Positions 18,820 to 28,319 of a stretch of DNA of 64,000 nt are shown here, piece after piece; the first letter of the stretch is position 1, and each line of letters begins with the position of its first letter. The notes beneath the pieces were generated by a model. That model was not told the DNA's origin, did not search any database, and saw nothing but the letters and a program-made list of their open reading frames with translations. The stretch spans positions 1 through 64,000 of the forward strand of contig CAIRSA010000443.1 in assembly GCA_903881085.1 (NCBI GenBank). The letters run 5' to 3'. Source of the DNA: an uncultured Acidobacteriia bacterium. GTDB lineage: Bacteria > Acidobacteriota > Terriglobia > Bryobacterales > Bryobacteraceae. The position numbers and the translations under genes are program-made.

Positions 18820-21026
18820 GAATGTCTCCTCCCGCGCATGCGCCCAGCGGCCAGCACAGCCTGGCCGAGCGCGATCCCACCATCGTTGGCCGGCACGCGC
18901 CGGTGCGAATAGACTTCCATACCGCATGCTTCGAGCCTGGCGGCGGCACGTTCCAACAGATACCGGTTCTGAAACACACCGCCGCTCAATACCATTTGCC
19001 GCACGCCGCTGCGCTGCGCCACGGACACAAGCCATTCCACCAACGCATTGTGAAAACGAGTGGCGATGAGCGGGCGCGCGACGCCGGCAGTTACATCGGC
19101 CACCACCTGCCGGAAGAGGGGTTGCCAATCTCCGGCGGGCAAAGAGTACGCTTCTTCGCTGGTGGCAAGGCTGGTCTCGCGTTCCAGCATCATGGCGACC
19201 TGGCCTTCAAAAAAGCTCTTCTGCGCAACTCCAGCAAGGGAGGCAACGGCGTCGAACAATCGGCCGACGCTTGTCGTCAGAGGAGCGTTCACCCCACGCT
19301 CTAACATGCGACAGATCGTCTTGTCGATTCCCGCAGGCCCCGATGTCTCCCACTGCAGACTCGCCGCCGATCGCCAGCCCTCGCGAACAGCCGCTTCGCC
19401 ACCGGGCAAGCGGAATGGCCGCAGGTGTTCGATTCGCTCAAAGTGAGGTCCTTCGACGAGGAAGAATTCCCCGCCCCAGATGGTACCGTCCAGGCCGTAG
19501 CCAGACCCGTCCCAACAGGCTGCCAGATAGGGCCCTTGCAGTCCATGTTCGGCGGCGCAGGCAGCGGCGTGAGCGTGATGATGTTGCACTATGATCACGG
19601 GCAGCCCGGATGCCAACGCCCATTGCGACGAGGCATAGTCCGGATGCATGTCGCAGACTACCGTTTGAGGGTGGAAGTTGTAGAGGCGGCAGAGATCGTC
19701 GATTGTGGTCTCAAAGGCGTGCCGGGCCTCGGCGGAATCCAGGTCGCCAATGTGCTGGCTGAGGAATACCTGGTGCCCAATCGCAATTGCCACCGTGCTT
19801 TTCAAATGTCCGCCTACGGCTAGTAACGGCGGCAGTTCTTCGCTCACGCGCACCGCAGCCGGGGCGTAGCCTCGCGCCATGCGGATGACGCTTTCGCAGC
19901 CGCGGGCGAGCCTGACAACCGAGTCGTCACAGGGGCGGGCTATTGGACGGTCATGCGTCAGGAAAAGATCGGCGATGCTTCCCATCCGAAGACGGGCCTG
20001 CTGGTTATCAATTACGATGGGCTCATCGCTGAGATTGCCGCTCGTGGCGATCAATGGGATGGGGAGTTCGGACATCAGCAGGTGATGCAGCGGGGAGTAT
20101 GGCAGCATTGCACCGATATAAGGTGAGTGGTGCGCTACATTCCAAGCCAGACCGGAGATGCCGCTTGGTTCCAGCAATACAATCGGCGCGGCAGGTGATT
20201 CGAGCAGTGCCTGCTCTGCCGGCGACACTTTGCAGTAGCGCTGCACCATTTCGAGTGAAGGCATCATCAATGCGAAAGGTTTCTCGTCGCGGTGCTTCAA
20301 GCTGCGCAGGCGGGCTACGGCGGCAACATTTCGCGCATCGGCCAAGAGTTGGAATCCTCCGATTCCCTTGAGCGCTATAATTTGCCCCAGGCGGAGGGCT
20401 TCGGTCGCCTGGACAATGGTTGCTCCGTCAAGTTTGGGACCACATGCCGGGCAGGCGTTGGGTTGGGCATGAAAGCGGCGATCCGCGGGATCTTCATACT
20501 CATGGCGGCAAGTTGGACACAGCTCGAAGCCGCGCATCGTAGTGGCCGGGCGGTCGTAAGGAATGTCGTGAACGATGGCGTATCGCGGACCGCAGTTGGT
20601 GCAGTTGGTGAACGGGTAGTGATAGCGGCGGTTGGCTGGATCGAATAGCTCGGCGTAACACTCCGCGCAGGTCGCCAGATCCGGCAAGACGGCAGCTGTC
20701 TTTTCCTGAGAGTCAGAGCCCTCCGAGTATGAACTAGAATGGATCTCAAAACCCGCGGAGCCCACTGGCGAAACGCGCAAGGACTCCGACGCCTGTACGA
20801 CTGACGCGCGGGGACGGTCGCTGGCCAAGCGCCGCTCAAACTCGGCAAGCATGTCGCCAGCGCCCTCCACCTCCACCGTTAGCCCCGTGGCGGAGTTGTG
20901 AACCCAACCGGTGAGGCCGAGTTGCTTGGCCAGTCGGTAGACAAAGGGCCGGAAGCCAACGCCCTGGACAGCACCCTCCAGCCTGACACGAAGGCGCTCT
21001 GGCGCAGCTAAACCGGGCATCGGCAT
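18810..21026 (-). CDS. hypF: Carbamoyltransferase HypF
   Basis: 738 residues, full length. HypF activates carbamoyl phosphate and passes the carbamoyl group to HypE. Domains in order: acylphosphatase-like (VQGVGFRPFVYRLA, about 20-33); two zinc-finger pairs (CAECYAELFDPANRRYHY and CPTCRHEYEDPADRRFH, about 115-195); YrdC-like nucleotide-binding domain (KGIGGFQLLADA, about 205-375); and the Kae1-like carbamoyltransferase (HHHAHAAACAAEHGL, then SGGVFQNRYLLERA) to the end. It overlaps the protease gene upstream by 19 bp. All catalytic motifs look intact. Confidence 0.95.
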   Translation of the reverse strand: MPMPGLAAPERLRVRLEGAVQGVGFRPFVYRLAKQLGLTGWVHNSATGLTVEVEGAGDMLAEFERRLASDRPRASVVQASESLRVSPVGSAGFEIHSSSYSEGSDSQEKTAAVLPDLATCAECYAELFDPANRRYHYPFTNCTNCGPRYAIVHDIPYDRPATTMRGFELCPTCRHEYEDPADRRFHAQPNACPACGPKLDGATIVQATEALRLGQIIALKGIGGFQLLADARNVAAVARLRSLKHRDEKPFALMMPSLEMVQRYCKVSPAEQALLESPAAPIVLLEPSGISGLAWNVAHHSPYIGAMLPYSPLHHLLMSELPIPLIATSGNLSDEPIVIDNQQARLRMGSIADLFLTHDRPIARPCDDSVVRLARGCESVIRMARGYAPAAVRVSEELPPLLAVGGHLKSTVAIAIGHQVFLSQHIGDLDSAEARHAFETTIDDLCRLYNFHPQTVVCDMHPDYASSQWALASGLPVIIVQHHHAHAAACAAEHGLQGPYLAACWDGSGYGLDGTIWGGEFFLVEGPHFERIEHLRPFRLPGGEAAVREGWRSAASLQWETSGPAGIDKTICRMLERGVNAPLTTSVGRLFDAVASLAGVAQKSFFEGQVAMMLERETSLATSEEAYSLPAGDWQPLFRQVVADVTAGVARPLIATRFHNALVEWLVSVAQRSGVRQMVLSGGVFQNRYLLERAAARLEACGMEVYSHRRVPANDGGIALGQAVLAAGRMRGRRHSCA

Positions 21027-21460
21027 CCTGCCTCCTGCAGAATCTGCTGTGCCACGGCTTCGACCGCTGCCTCGACTTCGGCAGAGGGCGCGACGCCTTG
21101 ATCGAATTGCATGGCTTCAATGCCGCAGATGCGCAAGCGCCGCGGAAGCTTGTTCAGCACTCGTGCCAGTGCCACCGCTTCGAGAACGCCAACGCCATGG
21201 GTGGAGCAACGGAAAGCAACCTCTTTGCCCGGGAGCAAATCTGCATCCCACCAGTGGACCTGCCCAGCCTGCGCTCCGGTAACCACCGCATCGATCAGAA
21301 TCACATCACAAGTTTCGTCCCATTCATCCATCAGCGAGAGCACCTCACCGTGCTGTTCCCGCGCCTCTACGCCCAATGCAATTAGCCGGCCCGCGGCCAG
21401 CAGGCCGGCCGCATCGTCGCCGCGATCCATATTCCCGCAACCGATGATCCGCAGGCTCAC
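21008..21460 (-). CDS. hoxW: Hydrogenase maturation endopeptidase (HoxW/HycI family)
   Basis: 150 residues from GTG 21460 (VSLRIIGCGNMDRGDD), which overlaps the hypB stop as GTGA. The M52 peptidase signature is present: GCGNMDRGDDAAG near the N-terminus with the metal-binding Asp, D-x-V-x-x-G (IDAVVTGAQAG) and STHGVG with the ligand His. The enzyme removes the C-terminal extension of the large subunit after Ni insertion. HoxH here carries such an extension after DPCLSCSTH. A longer frame upstream to 21544 lies in hypB and is not likely used. Confidence 0.9.
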   Translation of the reverse strand: MSLRIIGCGNMDRGDDAAGLLAAGRLIALGVEAREQHGEVLSLMDEWDETCDVILIDAVVTGAQAGQVHWWDADLLPGKEVAFRCSTHGVGVLEAVALARVLNKLPRRLRICGIEAMQFDQGVAPSAEVEAAVEAVAQQILQEAGCRCPV

Positions 21461-22134
21461 GGGTGTTTCTTCTCCAGCATCCAGGCGTGACGGAGTTCGA
21501 GGATCCATGCTACCCACTCTTCGATTCCTAACCACGTGATACACGACGTGCGAAACGACGGCAGCCCCGGTCGCACCCGCCGCGCGTACGCCTCCACCGC
21601 AGCGGGATCGACGTTTACATAAGGCGACAGGTCCAATTTATTCAAGACCATCGCATCCGCTTTGCGAAACATGGCCGGATACTTCAGCGGCTTGTCCTCA
21701 CCCTCCGTTGTGCTGATCACAACGACAAGAGCGTGCTCGCCCAATGAGTAGGATGCCGGGCAAACAAGATTGCCGACGTTTTCAATGAACAGCAGATCCA
21801 GATCGTCCATCGGCATCTCGTTCAACGCACGCCCTACCATGCCGGCATCGAGATGGCACGTTCCGGCGGTTACAATCTGTGTCACCGGGCAACCCAAGGC
21901 GGCGATTCGCCGGCCGTCCTGGTCCGTTTCAATATCACCCTCCACTACGCCGACCCGCAAAAAGAGCTGAAGCTTGGGAATGGCGCATTCCAGCAGGCTT
22001 GTCTTACCTCCCCCAGGCGAGCCGCTCAGCGTGATGGCGAATATACCGCTACTATCGAACCGCTGCCGGTTGCGAAGAGCCAGTTCCTCGTTCTTGCCCA
22101 GGATCTTCTCTTCGATCCGAATCGTCTGAAGCAT
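21457..22134 (-). CDS. hypB: Hydrogenase nickel-incorporation GTPase HypB
   Basis: 225 residues. HypB is the SIMIBI GTPase that, with HypA, delivers Ni to the large subunit. Seen: P-loop GSPGGGKTSL (about 38-47), GDIETDQDGRR, HLDAG, the metal-site motif NVGNLVCPASYSLGE, and NKLDL for guanine recognition. It lacks the His-rich N-terminal Ni-storage stretch found in some homologues. The start lies 83 bp inside hypA, an unusually long overlap for this operon. Confidence 0.95.
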   Translation of the reverse strand: MLQTIRIEEKILGKNEELALRNRQRFDSSGIFAITLSGSPGGGKTSLLECAIPKLQLFLRVGVVEGDIETDQDGRRIAALGCPVTQIVTAGTCHLDAGMVGRALNEMPMDDLDLLFIENVGNLVCPASYSLGEHALVVVISTTEGEDKPLKYPAMFRKADAMVLNKLDLSPYVNVDPAAVEAYARRVRPGLPSFRTSCITWLGIEEWVAWILELRHAWMLEKKHP

Positions 22135-22468
22135 CGTCCACCTCTATCGCCACCAGGTCAAGCTCATTGCCATTGCGGTAAGCAAGCTGCACTGCGCCGC
22201 ATGTCGGGCATGCCCATTTTGGCTCAACGAAGTTCCACTCGCGCTGACAAAACTCGCACCAGGCGCTGAGGGGCATGCATTCCACCAATAGCTCGGCCTG
22301 CCTGCCGATTCGCTCTTCGCACAGGATGTCGAAGTAGAACTGCATCGCATCCGCGCTCACGGCAGTTAGGCCGCCTAGCCGAACATGAACACGTTGCACT
22401 TTTGAGCCCAACGGCGCTCGCGCGACCACGGCATCCAAAAGGCTCTCGACAATGGAAGCTTCATGCAC
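22052..22468 (-). CDS. hypA: Hydrogenase nickel chaperone HypA
   Basis: 138 residues. MHEASIVESLLDAV carries the invariant N-terminal MHE that binds Ni. Zinc is held by CEFC and CPTC (about residues 71-90). Usual HypA length is about 113-118; here about 20 extra charged residues (ASDDSDRREDPGQERG) follow because the gene runs 83 bp into hypB. It starts 5 bp after hoxH. The tail is probably a by-product of the overlap rather than a domain. Confidence 0.93.
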   Translation of the reverse strand: MHEASIVESLLDAVVARAPLGSKVQRVHVRLGGLTAVSADAMQFYFDILCEERIGRQAELLVECMPLSAWCEFCQREWNFVEPKWACPTCGAVQLAYRNGNELDLVAIEVDDASDDSDRREDPGQERGTGSSQPAAVR

Positions 22469-22473
22469 TGTTT

Positions 22474-23898
22474 CTAATCCTGTTGGATTTGATCCAGCAA
22501 TTCTCCATGCGGTGAGCGCAGTTCAATCAGCATGGCTGGCACGCCGATCGCATGGGTTGAACAGCTCAGGCATGGGTCGTAGGCGCGCACCACCGCCGAG
22601 ACGCGGTTCAGCATGCCTTCCTTCAATTGGTTGCCATCCACGAAATGCTCTGCCACCTGCTTGATCGACCTGTTGATTGCCAGGTTGTTGTGTCCCGTTG
22701 CGATTATGAGATTCGCCCAGAGAATCGCGCCCTGCTCATCCACCTTGTAATGGTGTATCAAAGTTCCGCGCGGCGCCTCGGCGATGCCAACGCCTTCGAG
22801 TGCATTTACGCCCGCGGTGGCGCGGACATGCGGCGCCAGAATCTCCGGCGCCTCCAGCAGTTGCTCCATTCGCTCCACGCCGAACAGGGCTTCAATCAGC
22901 CGCGCGTAGTGGAACAGGTACGAGCTTTCGGCAACCGGCCCGAAACGCTGCCGGTATTCATCCAATTCCGCATCCGCTTCGGGAGTGCCACAACTCTCGA
23001 TGATATTCAGGCGCGCCAGCGGGCCCACGCGGTAAACGCCATCGGGATAGCCCAGAGGCTTGAAGTATGGCGCTTTCAAATACGACGAAGTGAGATCAGC
23101 CTCGGCCATGTACTTCTGGTAGTCGATGGGATGCGTGACGGAGGCGATGGGCTTGCCGGCCGCATCTTTGAACAGCAACCGGCCGTCGTAAAAGTTGAGA
23201 TGGCCATCGCAGTCGACGAGTCCGGCGTAGAGAGAAGGCGCGTTGCCGAAGGTTTCGATCTCTTCCTTGTAATTGTCCAGAGTGGCTTTGAAAAACTTCA
23301 ACGTACGCCGTATGACCGACTTCGCAATGGGAATCTCCGACAGGATGAAGTCGCGGTTTTCCTTGGAGAGCGGCTTGTTGACGCCACCCGGCACGGTCCA
23401 TGACGGATGAATGCGCTCGCCCGCTAAACGCTCGATGGCCTGCTGGCCGAACTTGCGCAAGGCGATGCCGTCTTTCACCAGTTCCGGGTGGCGCTGGGCG
23501 AGCCCCACCACGTTGCGCAGGGCGGGGTCGGAATCCATGCCCAGCAGCATGTCGGGCGCGGAGAGATAGAAGAAGCTGAGAGCATGCGACTGCACGAATT
23601 GCGCGCAGTGCAGCAACTCGCGCAGCAGGCGGGCCGATTGCGGAATCTGTACAGCCATGATCGCGTCGCATGCTTTCACGCTGGCGATCAGATGGCTAAT
23701 GGGACAGATGCCACAGATGCGCGCAGTAATGGAGGGCATCTCGTAATAGGGGCGGCCCTCGACGAACTTCTCAAAGCCGCGCACTTGCGTGACATGGAAC
23801 TTCGTGTCGGCGACTTTCCCGTCGTCATTGAGTTGGATGGTGATCTTGGCGTGGCCTTCAATGCGCGTGACGTGATCGATGGTGATGGTTCGTGGCAT
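22474..23898 (-). CDS. hoxH: [NiFe] hydrogenase large subunit HoxH
   Basis: 474 residues. This is the catalytic subunit carrying the NiFe centre. The L1 motif RICGICPISH (about 61-70) and L2 motif DPCLSCSTH near the C-terminus supply the four cysteine ligands. A C-terminal extension of about 24 residues (starting AIGVPAM) follows L2 and would be cleaved by the co-encoded HoxW protease. The gene set (HoxEFUYH) and motif spelling point to group 3, the cytoplasmic bidirectional NAD-linked type, probably 3d. A ribosome site GAGGAG lies five bases before the ATG. Confidence 0.94.
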   Translation of the reverse strand: MPRTITIDHVTRIEGHAKITIQLNDDGKVADTKFHVTQVRGFEKFVEGRPYYEMPSITARICGICPISHLIASVKACDAIMAVQIPQSARLLRELLHCAQFVQSHALSFFYLSAPDMLLGMDSDPALRNVVGLAQRHPELVKDGIALRKFGQQAIERLAGERIHPSWTVPGGVNKPLSKENRDFILSEIPIAKSVIRRTLKFFKATLDNYKEEIETFGNAPSLYAGLVDCDGHLNFYDGRLLFKDAAGKPIASVTHPIDYQKYMAEADLTSSYLKAPYFKPLGYPDGVYRVGPLARLNIIESCGTPEADAELDEYRQRFGPVAESSYLFHYARLIEALFGVERMEQLLEAPEILAPHVRATAGVNALEGVGIAEAPRGTLIHHYKVDEQGAILWANLIIATGHNNLAINRSIKQVAEHFVDGNQLKEGMLNRVSAVVRAYDPCLSCSTHAIGVPAMLIELRSPHGELLDQIQQD

Positions 23899-23913
23899 GG
23901 GTTCTCCTCTCGT

Positions 23914-24423
23914 TCATCCAAACTTGACTTTGCCGGCAAGCTCCGGCCTACGGCCTTCGAGCAGTTCGCCCAGCACAAACAGGATGGCTTCGGGCTTAGG
24001 GGGGCAACCTGGAACGTGAAGATCGACCTTCACTACTTCATGCACCGGAAGCGCATTCTTCAATAGAGCGGGCACGCCGTCAACCGGAGGCTTGGTGTAG
24101 ATGCTGGCCAGAAGCACGTTGGTTGGTATTCCATTCCGCATCGACGGGACATTCGCCGTCACCGCGCAATCGCCGAGCGACACCAGTACACGGGTGTTGC
24201 GTCGAACCTTGTTGATCAACTTCAGGTCGTCCTGGCTGGAGACCGCGCCTTCCACCAGCGTGACATCCACGTTGGGTGGGAACTCCTGCGCATCGACTAA
24301 AGGGCCGTATACGAGGTCGGCCTTGGCGGCAACAGCGAGCAGTCCTTCATCGATATCGAGGAGCGACATGTGGCAGCCTGAGCAGCCATCCAACCACACC
24401 GTAGCGATTTTGGCTTTACTCAT
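23914..24423 (-). CDS. hoxY: [NiFe] hydrogenase small subunit HoxY
   Basis: 169 residues from ATG 24423, whose ATGA overlaps the hoxU stop. It is a short small subunit without a Tat signal, as expected for a cytoplasmic group 3 enzyme, and holds the [4Fe-4S] cluster next to the NiFe site. Cluster ligands are visible in LDGCSGCHMS (residues about 11-20), SLGDCAVTAN and VPGCPPKPE. A frame open upstream to 24669 lies inside hoxU and is excluded. It is followed by hoxH after 15 bp. Confidence 0.94.
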   Translation of the reverse strand: MSKAKIATVWLDGCSGCHMSLLDIDEGLLAVAAKADLVYGPLVDAQEFPPNVDVTLVEGAVSSQDDLKLINKVRRNTRVLVSLGDCAVTANVPSMRNGIPTNVLLASIYTKPPVDGVPALLKNALPVHEVVKVDLHVPGCPPKPEAILFVLGELLEGRRPELAGKVKFG

Positions 24424-25130
24424 AATGAGGCCTCCCTGTGCGCGGCAAGCCTGGTGATGGGTTCGCTGCGTTTGGTCATCTCTTCCACTGCATAGCCTTT
24501 TTCGGCCAAGGCCCCGGTGGGGCAGCTTTGTACGCACTTGCCGCAGTCCGTGCAGTTGCGTGACGTGCCCCAGGGCTGGCATAGTTCGGCTATGAGGCGT
24601 GACTGGACGCCCCGTCCGGCGATATCCCACACGTTCGCGCCCTCCACTTCCGCGCAGGTTCGGACACACCGTGAACAGAGGATGCAGCGGCTCGGGTCCA
24701 TCACGTAGCGCCGGTGTGACAGATCGGCGCGCATTTTCGGATAGCTGTAGGGATAGCGGATATTCGTCACCCCCAGCTTCATTGCCAGCGCCTGCAGTTC
24801 GCAGTGGTTATTGGAAACGCAAACGGCACACACGTGGTTGCGTTCGGAAAACAGCAGTTCCAAGGCGATGCGGCGGTAGTTGCGCAGCCTTTCAGACGTT
24901 GTGGTGACCGCCATGCCGTCCTGGGCAAGCGTAGTGCAGGCGGGCAGAAGCCGGTTGACCCCGGCAACCTCCACAATGCATACGCGGCATGCGCCCACCG
25001 CGCTAAGCCCTTTCATGTTACAGAGCGCGGGAATGAACTTCCTGGCTGCGGCGGCAGCGTCGAGGATTGTCTGGCCTTTGGACGCCCGAATAAACTCGCC
25101 GTCGATGCGAAGCGATATGGATGATGGCAT
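24420..25130 (-). CDS. hoxU: Hydrogenase diaphorase iron-sulfur subunit HoxU
   Basis: 236 residues from ATG 25130, preceded by GAGG nine bases upstream; a TTG at 25151 is less likely. NuoG-N-terminal-like electron wire between HoxF and HoxY. Ferredoxin-type [2Fe-2S] ligands: PALCNMKGLSAVGACRVC and LLPACT. A His/Cys site follows (HVCAVCVSNNHCELQ), then two [4Fe-4S] motifs, CILCSRCVRTC and CTDCGKCVQSCP. The stop overlaps hoxY as ATGA. All cluster ligands appear intact. Confidence 0.94.
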   Translation of the reverse strand: MPSSISLRIDGEFIRASKGQTILDAAAAARKFIPALCNMKGLSAVGACRVCIVEVAGVNRLLPACTTLAQDGMAVTTTSERLRNYRRIALELLFSERNHVCAVCVSNNHCELQALAMKLGVTNIRYPYSYPKMRADLSHRRYVMDPSRCILCSRCVRTCAEVEGANVWDIAGRGVQSRLIAELCQPWGTSRNCTDCGKCVQSCPTGALAEKGYAVEEMTKRSEPITRLAAHREASL

Positions 25131-25175
25131 ATGAATGATCCTCTGGCGCAACGGGTGCGTGCGCCCTAGTGGTCT

Positions 25176-28100
25176 TTAGTTACGCAGGTCGCAGCGCAGG
25201 CAGCGACAGGATTCCTCCATCGCTTCCACTGCGCTCAACCCGTGCGTGGCTTCTTCAAAAGTGCTGGCGCGAACGGCCGCCGGAAGCTCCGTTACATGAT
25301 GACGGTGGCTCTCGCTGGCGTGCGTGGGTGGTGTCTGATCATACTCGAACATCGGGAACAACAGCTCCCATCGATGCATGCCCATCAGCCGCTCGTCGAT
25401 ATTGCGCGCCGCTTTCTTCCCGTAGCCCATGGCGTTGGAGACATTCGACGCTCCAGTGATCAGGTCACCTCCGGCATAGAATTTTGAGCGGGAAGTTTCC
25501 AGCGTGTAGCGATCCACCTCGATCAGTGCGTTTTCCTTGATCTTCAAACCCGACGCGCGCGCGAAATCGGCATCCACCGTTTCGCCCACCGCCAGGATGA
25601 TGGAGTCGCAATCGAAACGCAGAATGTCGTGCGTCGGAATCGGACGCCTGCGGCCGGAAGCATCGTATTCTCCCAGCCGTGTTTTTACCACTTCCACAGC
25701 CTGCACCTTGCCCGCGCCGTCTCCAACGATGCGGTGCGGCGTGGCCAGAAACACGATCTGCGCCCCTTCCTCTTCGGCGGCTTCGGTCTCTTCAGGGATC
25801 GCCGGCATGTCCTTGCGTTCGCGCCGGTAGATGATGGTGACCTTCGCGCCCAGACGCAGCGCGGTGCGCGCCGAATCGATTGCCGCATTGCCGCCTCCGA
25901 TTACGGCCACACGCGCCCCGAGCTCGACAGGTTCGTTCTTCGACACTTTTTCAAGCAGCGGCAGCGCCGGATAGACGCCCTTCAACTCCGTACCCGGAAG
26001 ATACACCCAACTCTCCTTCCACGTCCCGATCGCCAGAAAAACGGCGTCGTAGAGCGCGTCGAGTTCGTTGAGCGAAAGATCCTGTGGAACGCGTGTGTTG
26101 CCTTGGAACTTCACGCCCATGCGCTCGACAAGCTCCAGTTCCTTATCGAGAACCGATTTCGGCAGGCGATACTCAGGCAGCGCGTAACGCAGCATGCCGC
26201 CCGGCAGTGGATTCGAGTCATACATGGTGACGTCGTGTCCGGCCAATGCGCAGTAGTAGGCGCAGGCAATGCCGGTGGGCCCCGCGCCGACCACGCCTAT
26301 TTTCTTGCCGCTGTCCGGCTGGCGCTGCGACACGATCTTCGTCTTGAGCGCCTCATATCGATCGGAATTATAGATAGTATCGGCGACGAAGCGGTGGACT
26401 TCGCGCATATTAACCGATTCATCAGTACCCGCGCGGCGGCAGCGGTTGTCGCAAGGATGCTGGCAGACGCGCCCCGTGGAAGCGGGCAAGGGATTGTCGA
26501 TGGCGATCGATTCAAATGCTTCGTCGAGCCGGTCTTCCTTCAGCAACTGCAGGAAGCGCGGGATGTTCATGTGTAACGGGCACGAGTTCTCGCAAGGCGA
26601 AAGCGCCAGATCCTCACACACACCGGCGCGGCAGCGGTGGGCCAGGATGTGGTCGTCAAACTCATGCCGGAAATGACGCAGAGAGGTCAGCACCGGATTA
26701 GGCGCGGATTGTCCCAGGCCGCATAGAGACGTATCGCGGATCATGCGCGCCAGCTCATCCAATGCCGCGATGTCGCTCTGCGAAGCCTGACCGTGGCTAA
26801 GCTTGTTTAGGTAGTGTAGAGACTTGTCGAGTCCCACGCGGCACGGCACACACTTGCCGCAGGATTCAGAATGGGTGAACTCGATGAAATACCTCGCGAC
26901 GTCCACCATGCAGTTGTCTTCATCCATCACCACCATGCCGCCCGAGCCCATGATGGAACCGATCTGCGACAGGCTTTCATAGTCCACTGCGGTGTCGAAC
27001 ATCTCATGCGGAATGCAGCCGCCCGAGGGTCCGCCGGTTTGCACGGATTTGATGGTGCGTCCGTTCACGCCTCCCCCCCCGATATCGTAGACAAAGGTCT
27101 TGAGAGGCGTGCCGAGCGGCATCTCCACAAGTCCGGTGGATTGAATCTTGCCGACCAGCGAAAATACCTTGGTCCCCGGGCTCTTCGGAGAGCCAATTTC
27201 CGTGAACCACGCCGGCCCCTTCAGCACGATAGGCGCGACATTGTACCACGTCTCGACATTGTTGATGTTGGTTGGACACCCGAATAGCCCGGATTCGGCC
27301 GGATACGGCGGCCGCGGTGTGGGCCGGCCTGCCTTGCCTTCCAGCGAGCGGATGAGCGCAGTCTCTTCGCCGCACACGAAGGCTCCCGCGCCTTCTACCA
27401 TGGAAAGATGGAAGTGGAAGCCGCGTCCCAGAATGTTATCGCCGAGGATGCCGCACTCTTTCGCCTCTTCAATGGCGCGACTCAAGCGGTGCACGGCGAG
27501 CGGATATTCCGCGCGCACATAAACGATGCCTTCTTCCGCTCCCATCACATAGGCGCCGATCACCATGCCTTCAATCAGCGCATGCGGGTCGGATTCTATC
27601 TCATTGCGGTTCATGTAGGCGCCGGGGTCGCCTTCATCGGCGTTGCAGATGATGTACTTCTTCCCCGCCCTGGCCTTGCGCATGAACTCCCATTTGATGC
27701 CGGTCTGGTAGCCCGCGCCGCCGCGGCCGCGCAGCTTGGCTGCCTTGATCTGCTCGATGACCTGGTCGGGATTGCTGTCTATCAGCACTTTGTATAAGGC
27801 CTGATAGCCGCCCACTGCGAAATACTCTTCGATGTCGTCCGGCGCGATGAGACCGCAGTTGCGCAATACGATCTTCTTTTGCCCTTGGAAAAAGGGCACT
27901 TCATTCCACAACGGTATTTCCGGAAACCCGGCGCCGAATTTGATGTGGCCGGTGATGTGGTCCCACTCTTCGATGCGGCATAGAGCCAGTTCGGCCGGCA
28001 CTCGCCCGGCATTGAGGTCATCAAGAATCGCAGCGACATCGTTCGGCTGTACACGCTGCAGGATGACCAGCGGCTTGCCTGGGATGAGGATGTTCACCAG

Positions 28101-28319
28101 CGGCTCAGCCGCACAGAAGCCGAAGCACCCCGTGCGCACCAGCGAGATTCCCAAGCCACGATTGTTGATCGCGTCGGCGAACGCATGATAAACGCTTTCG
28201 GCGCCGTTGCCGGAACCGCATGTACCCATGCCGACCGCGATGCGCGGCCTGGCGGGCAGCAGCTTCGCGAGGCCTTCTTCGCGTGCTGCGCTAAATGAGG
28301 CGAGATCGAGGATTTTCAC
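25176..28319 (-). CDS. hoxF: HoxF/NuoF-type diaphorase fused to a GltD-like NAD(P)H:FAD module
   Basis: 1047 residues, about twice a normal HoxF. Residues 1-110 are a thioredoxin-like [2Fe-2S]-type domain (C34, C65, C69 visible). Residues 145-555 are NuoF-like: FMN/NADH motifs GRGGAGYQTGIKW (199-211) and NADEGDPGAYMNR (226-238), and a [4Fe-4S] site at C487, C490, C493, C533. Residues 560-640 hold two cysteine groups (CRAGVCEDLALSPCENSC; CQHPCDNRC) as in GltD/dihydropyrimidine dehydrogenase-type [4Fe-4S] domains. Residues 672-975 are a two-dinucleotide-binding flavoprotein: FAD GVVGAGPTGIACAYY and NAD(P) VIGGGNAAIDSA. The tail has CRCLRC. It starts within an ATGA overlap with hoxE. The NADH:H2 role follows from family; what the extra flavin module adds (NADPH, ferredoxin or bifurcation) is inference. 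Confidence 0.93.
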   Translation of the reverse strand: MKILDLASFSAAREEGLAKLLPARPRIAVGMGTCGSGNGAESVYHAFADAINNRGLGISLVRTGCFGFCAAEPLVNILIPGKPLVILQRVQPNDVAAILDDLNAGRVPAELALCRIEEWDHITGHIKFGAGFPEIPLWNEVPFFQGQKKIVLRNCGLIAPDDIEEYFAVGGYQALYKVLIDSNPDQVIEQIKAAKLRGRGGAGYQTGIKWEFMRKARAGKKYIICNADEGDPGAYMNRNEIESDPHALIEGMVIGAYVMGAEEGIVYVRAEYPLAVHRLSRAIEEAKECGILGDNILGRGFHFHLSMVEGAGAFVCGEETALIRSLEGKAGRPTPRPPYPAESGLFGCPTNINNVETWYNVAPIVLKGPAWFTEIGSPKSPGTKVFSLVGKIQSTGLVEMPLGTPLKTFVYDIGGGGVNGRTIKSVQTGGPSGGCIPHEMFDTAVDYESLSQIGSIMGSGGMVVMDEDNCMVDVARYFIEFTHSESCGKCVPCRVGLDKSLHYLNKLSHGQASQSDIAALDELARMIRDTSLCGLGQSAPNPVLTSLRHFRHEFDDHILAHRCRAGVCEDLALSPCENSCPLHMNIPRFLQLLKEDRLDEAFESIAIDNPLPASTGRVCQHPCDNRCRRAGTDESVNMREVHRFVADTIYNSDRYEALKTKIVSQRQPDSGKKIGVVGAGPTGIACAYYCALAGHDVTMYDSNPLPGGMLRYALPEYRLPKSVLDKELELVERMGVKFQGNTRVPQDLSLNELDALYDAVFLAIGTWKESWVYLPGTELKGVYPALPLLEKVSKNEPVELGARVAVIGGGNAAIDSARTALRLGAKVTIIYRRERKDMPAIPEETEAAEEEGAQIVFLATPHRIVGDGAGKVQAVEVVKTRLGEYDASGRRRPIPTHDILRFDCDSIILAVGETVDADFARASGLKIKENALIEVDRYTLETSRSKFYAGGDLITGASNVSNAMGYGKKAARNIDERLMGMHRWELLFPMFEYDQTPPTHASESHRHHVTELPAAVRASTFEEATHGLSAVEAMEESCRCLRCDLRN

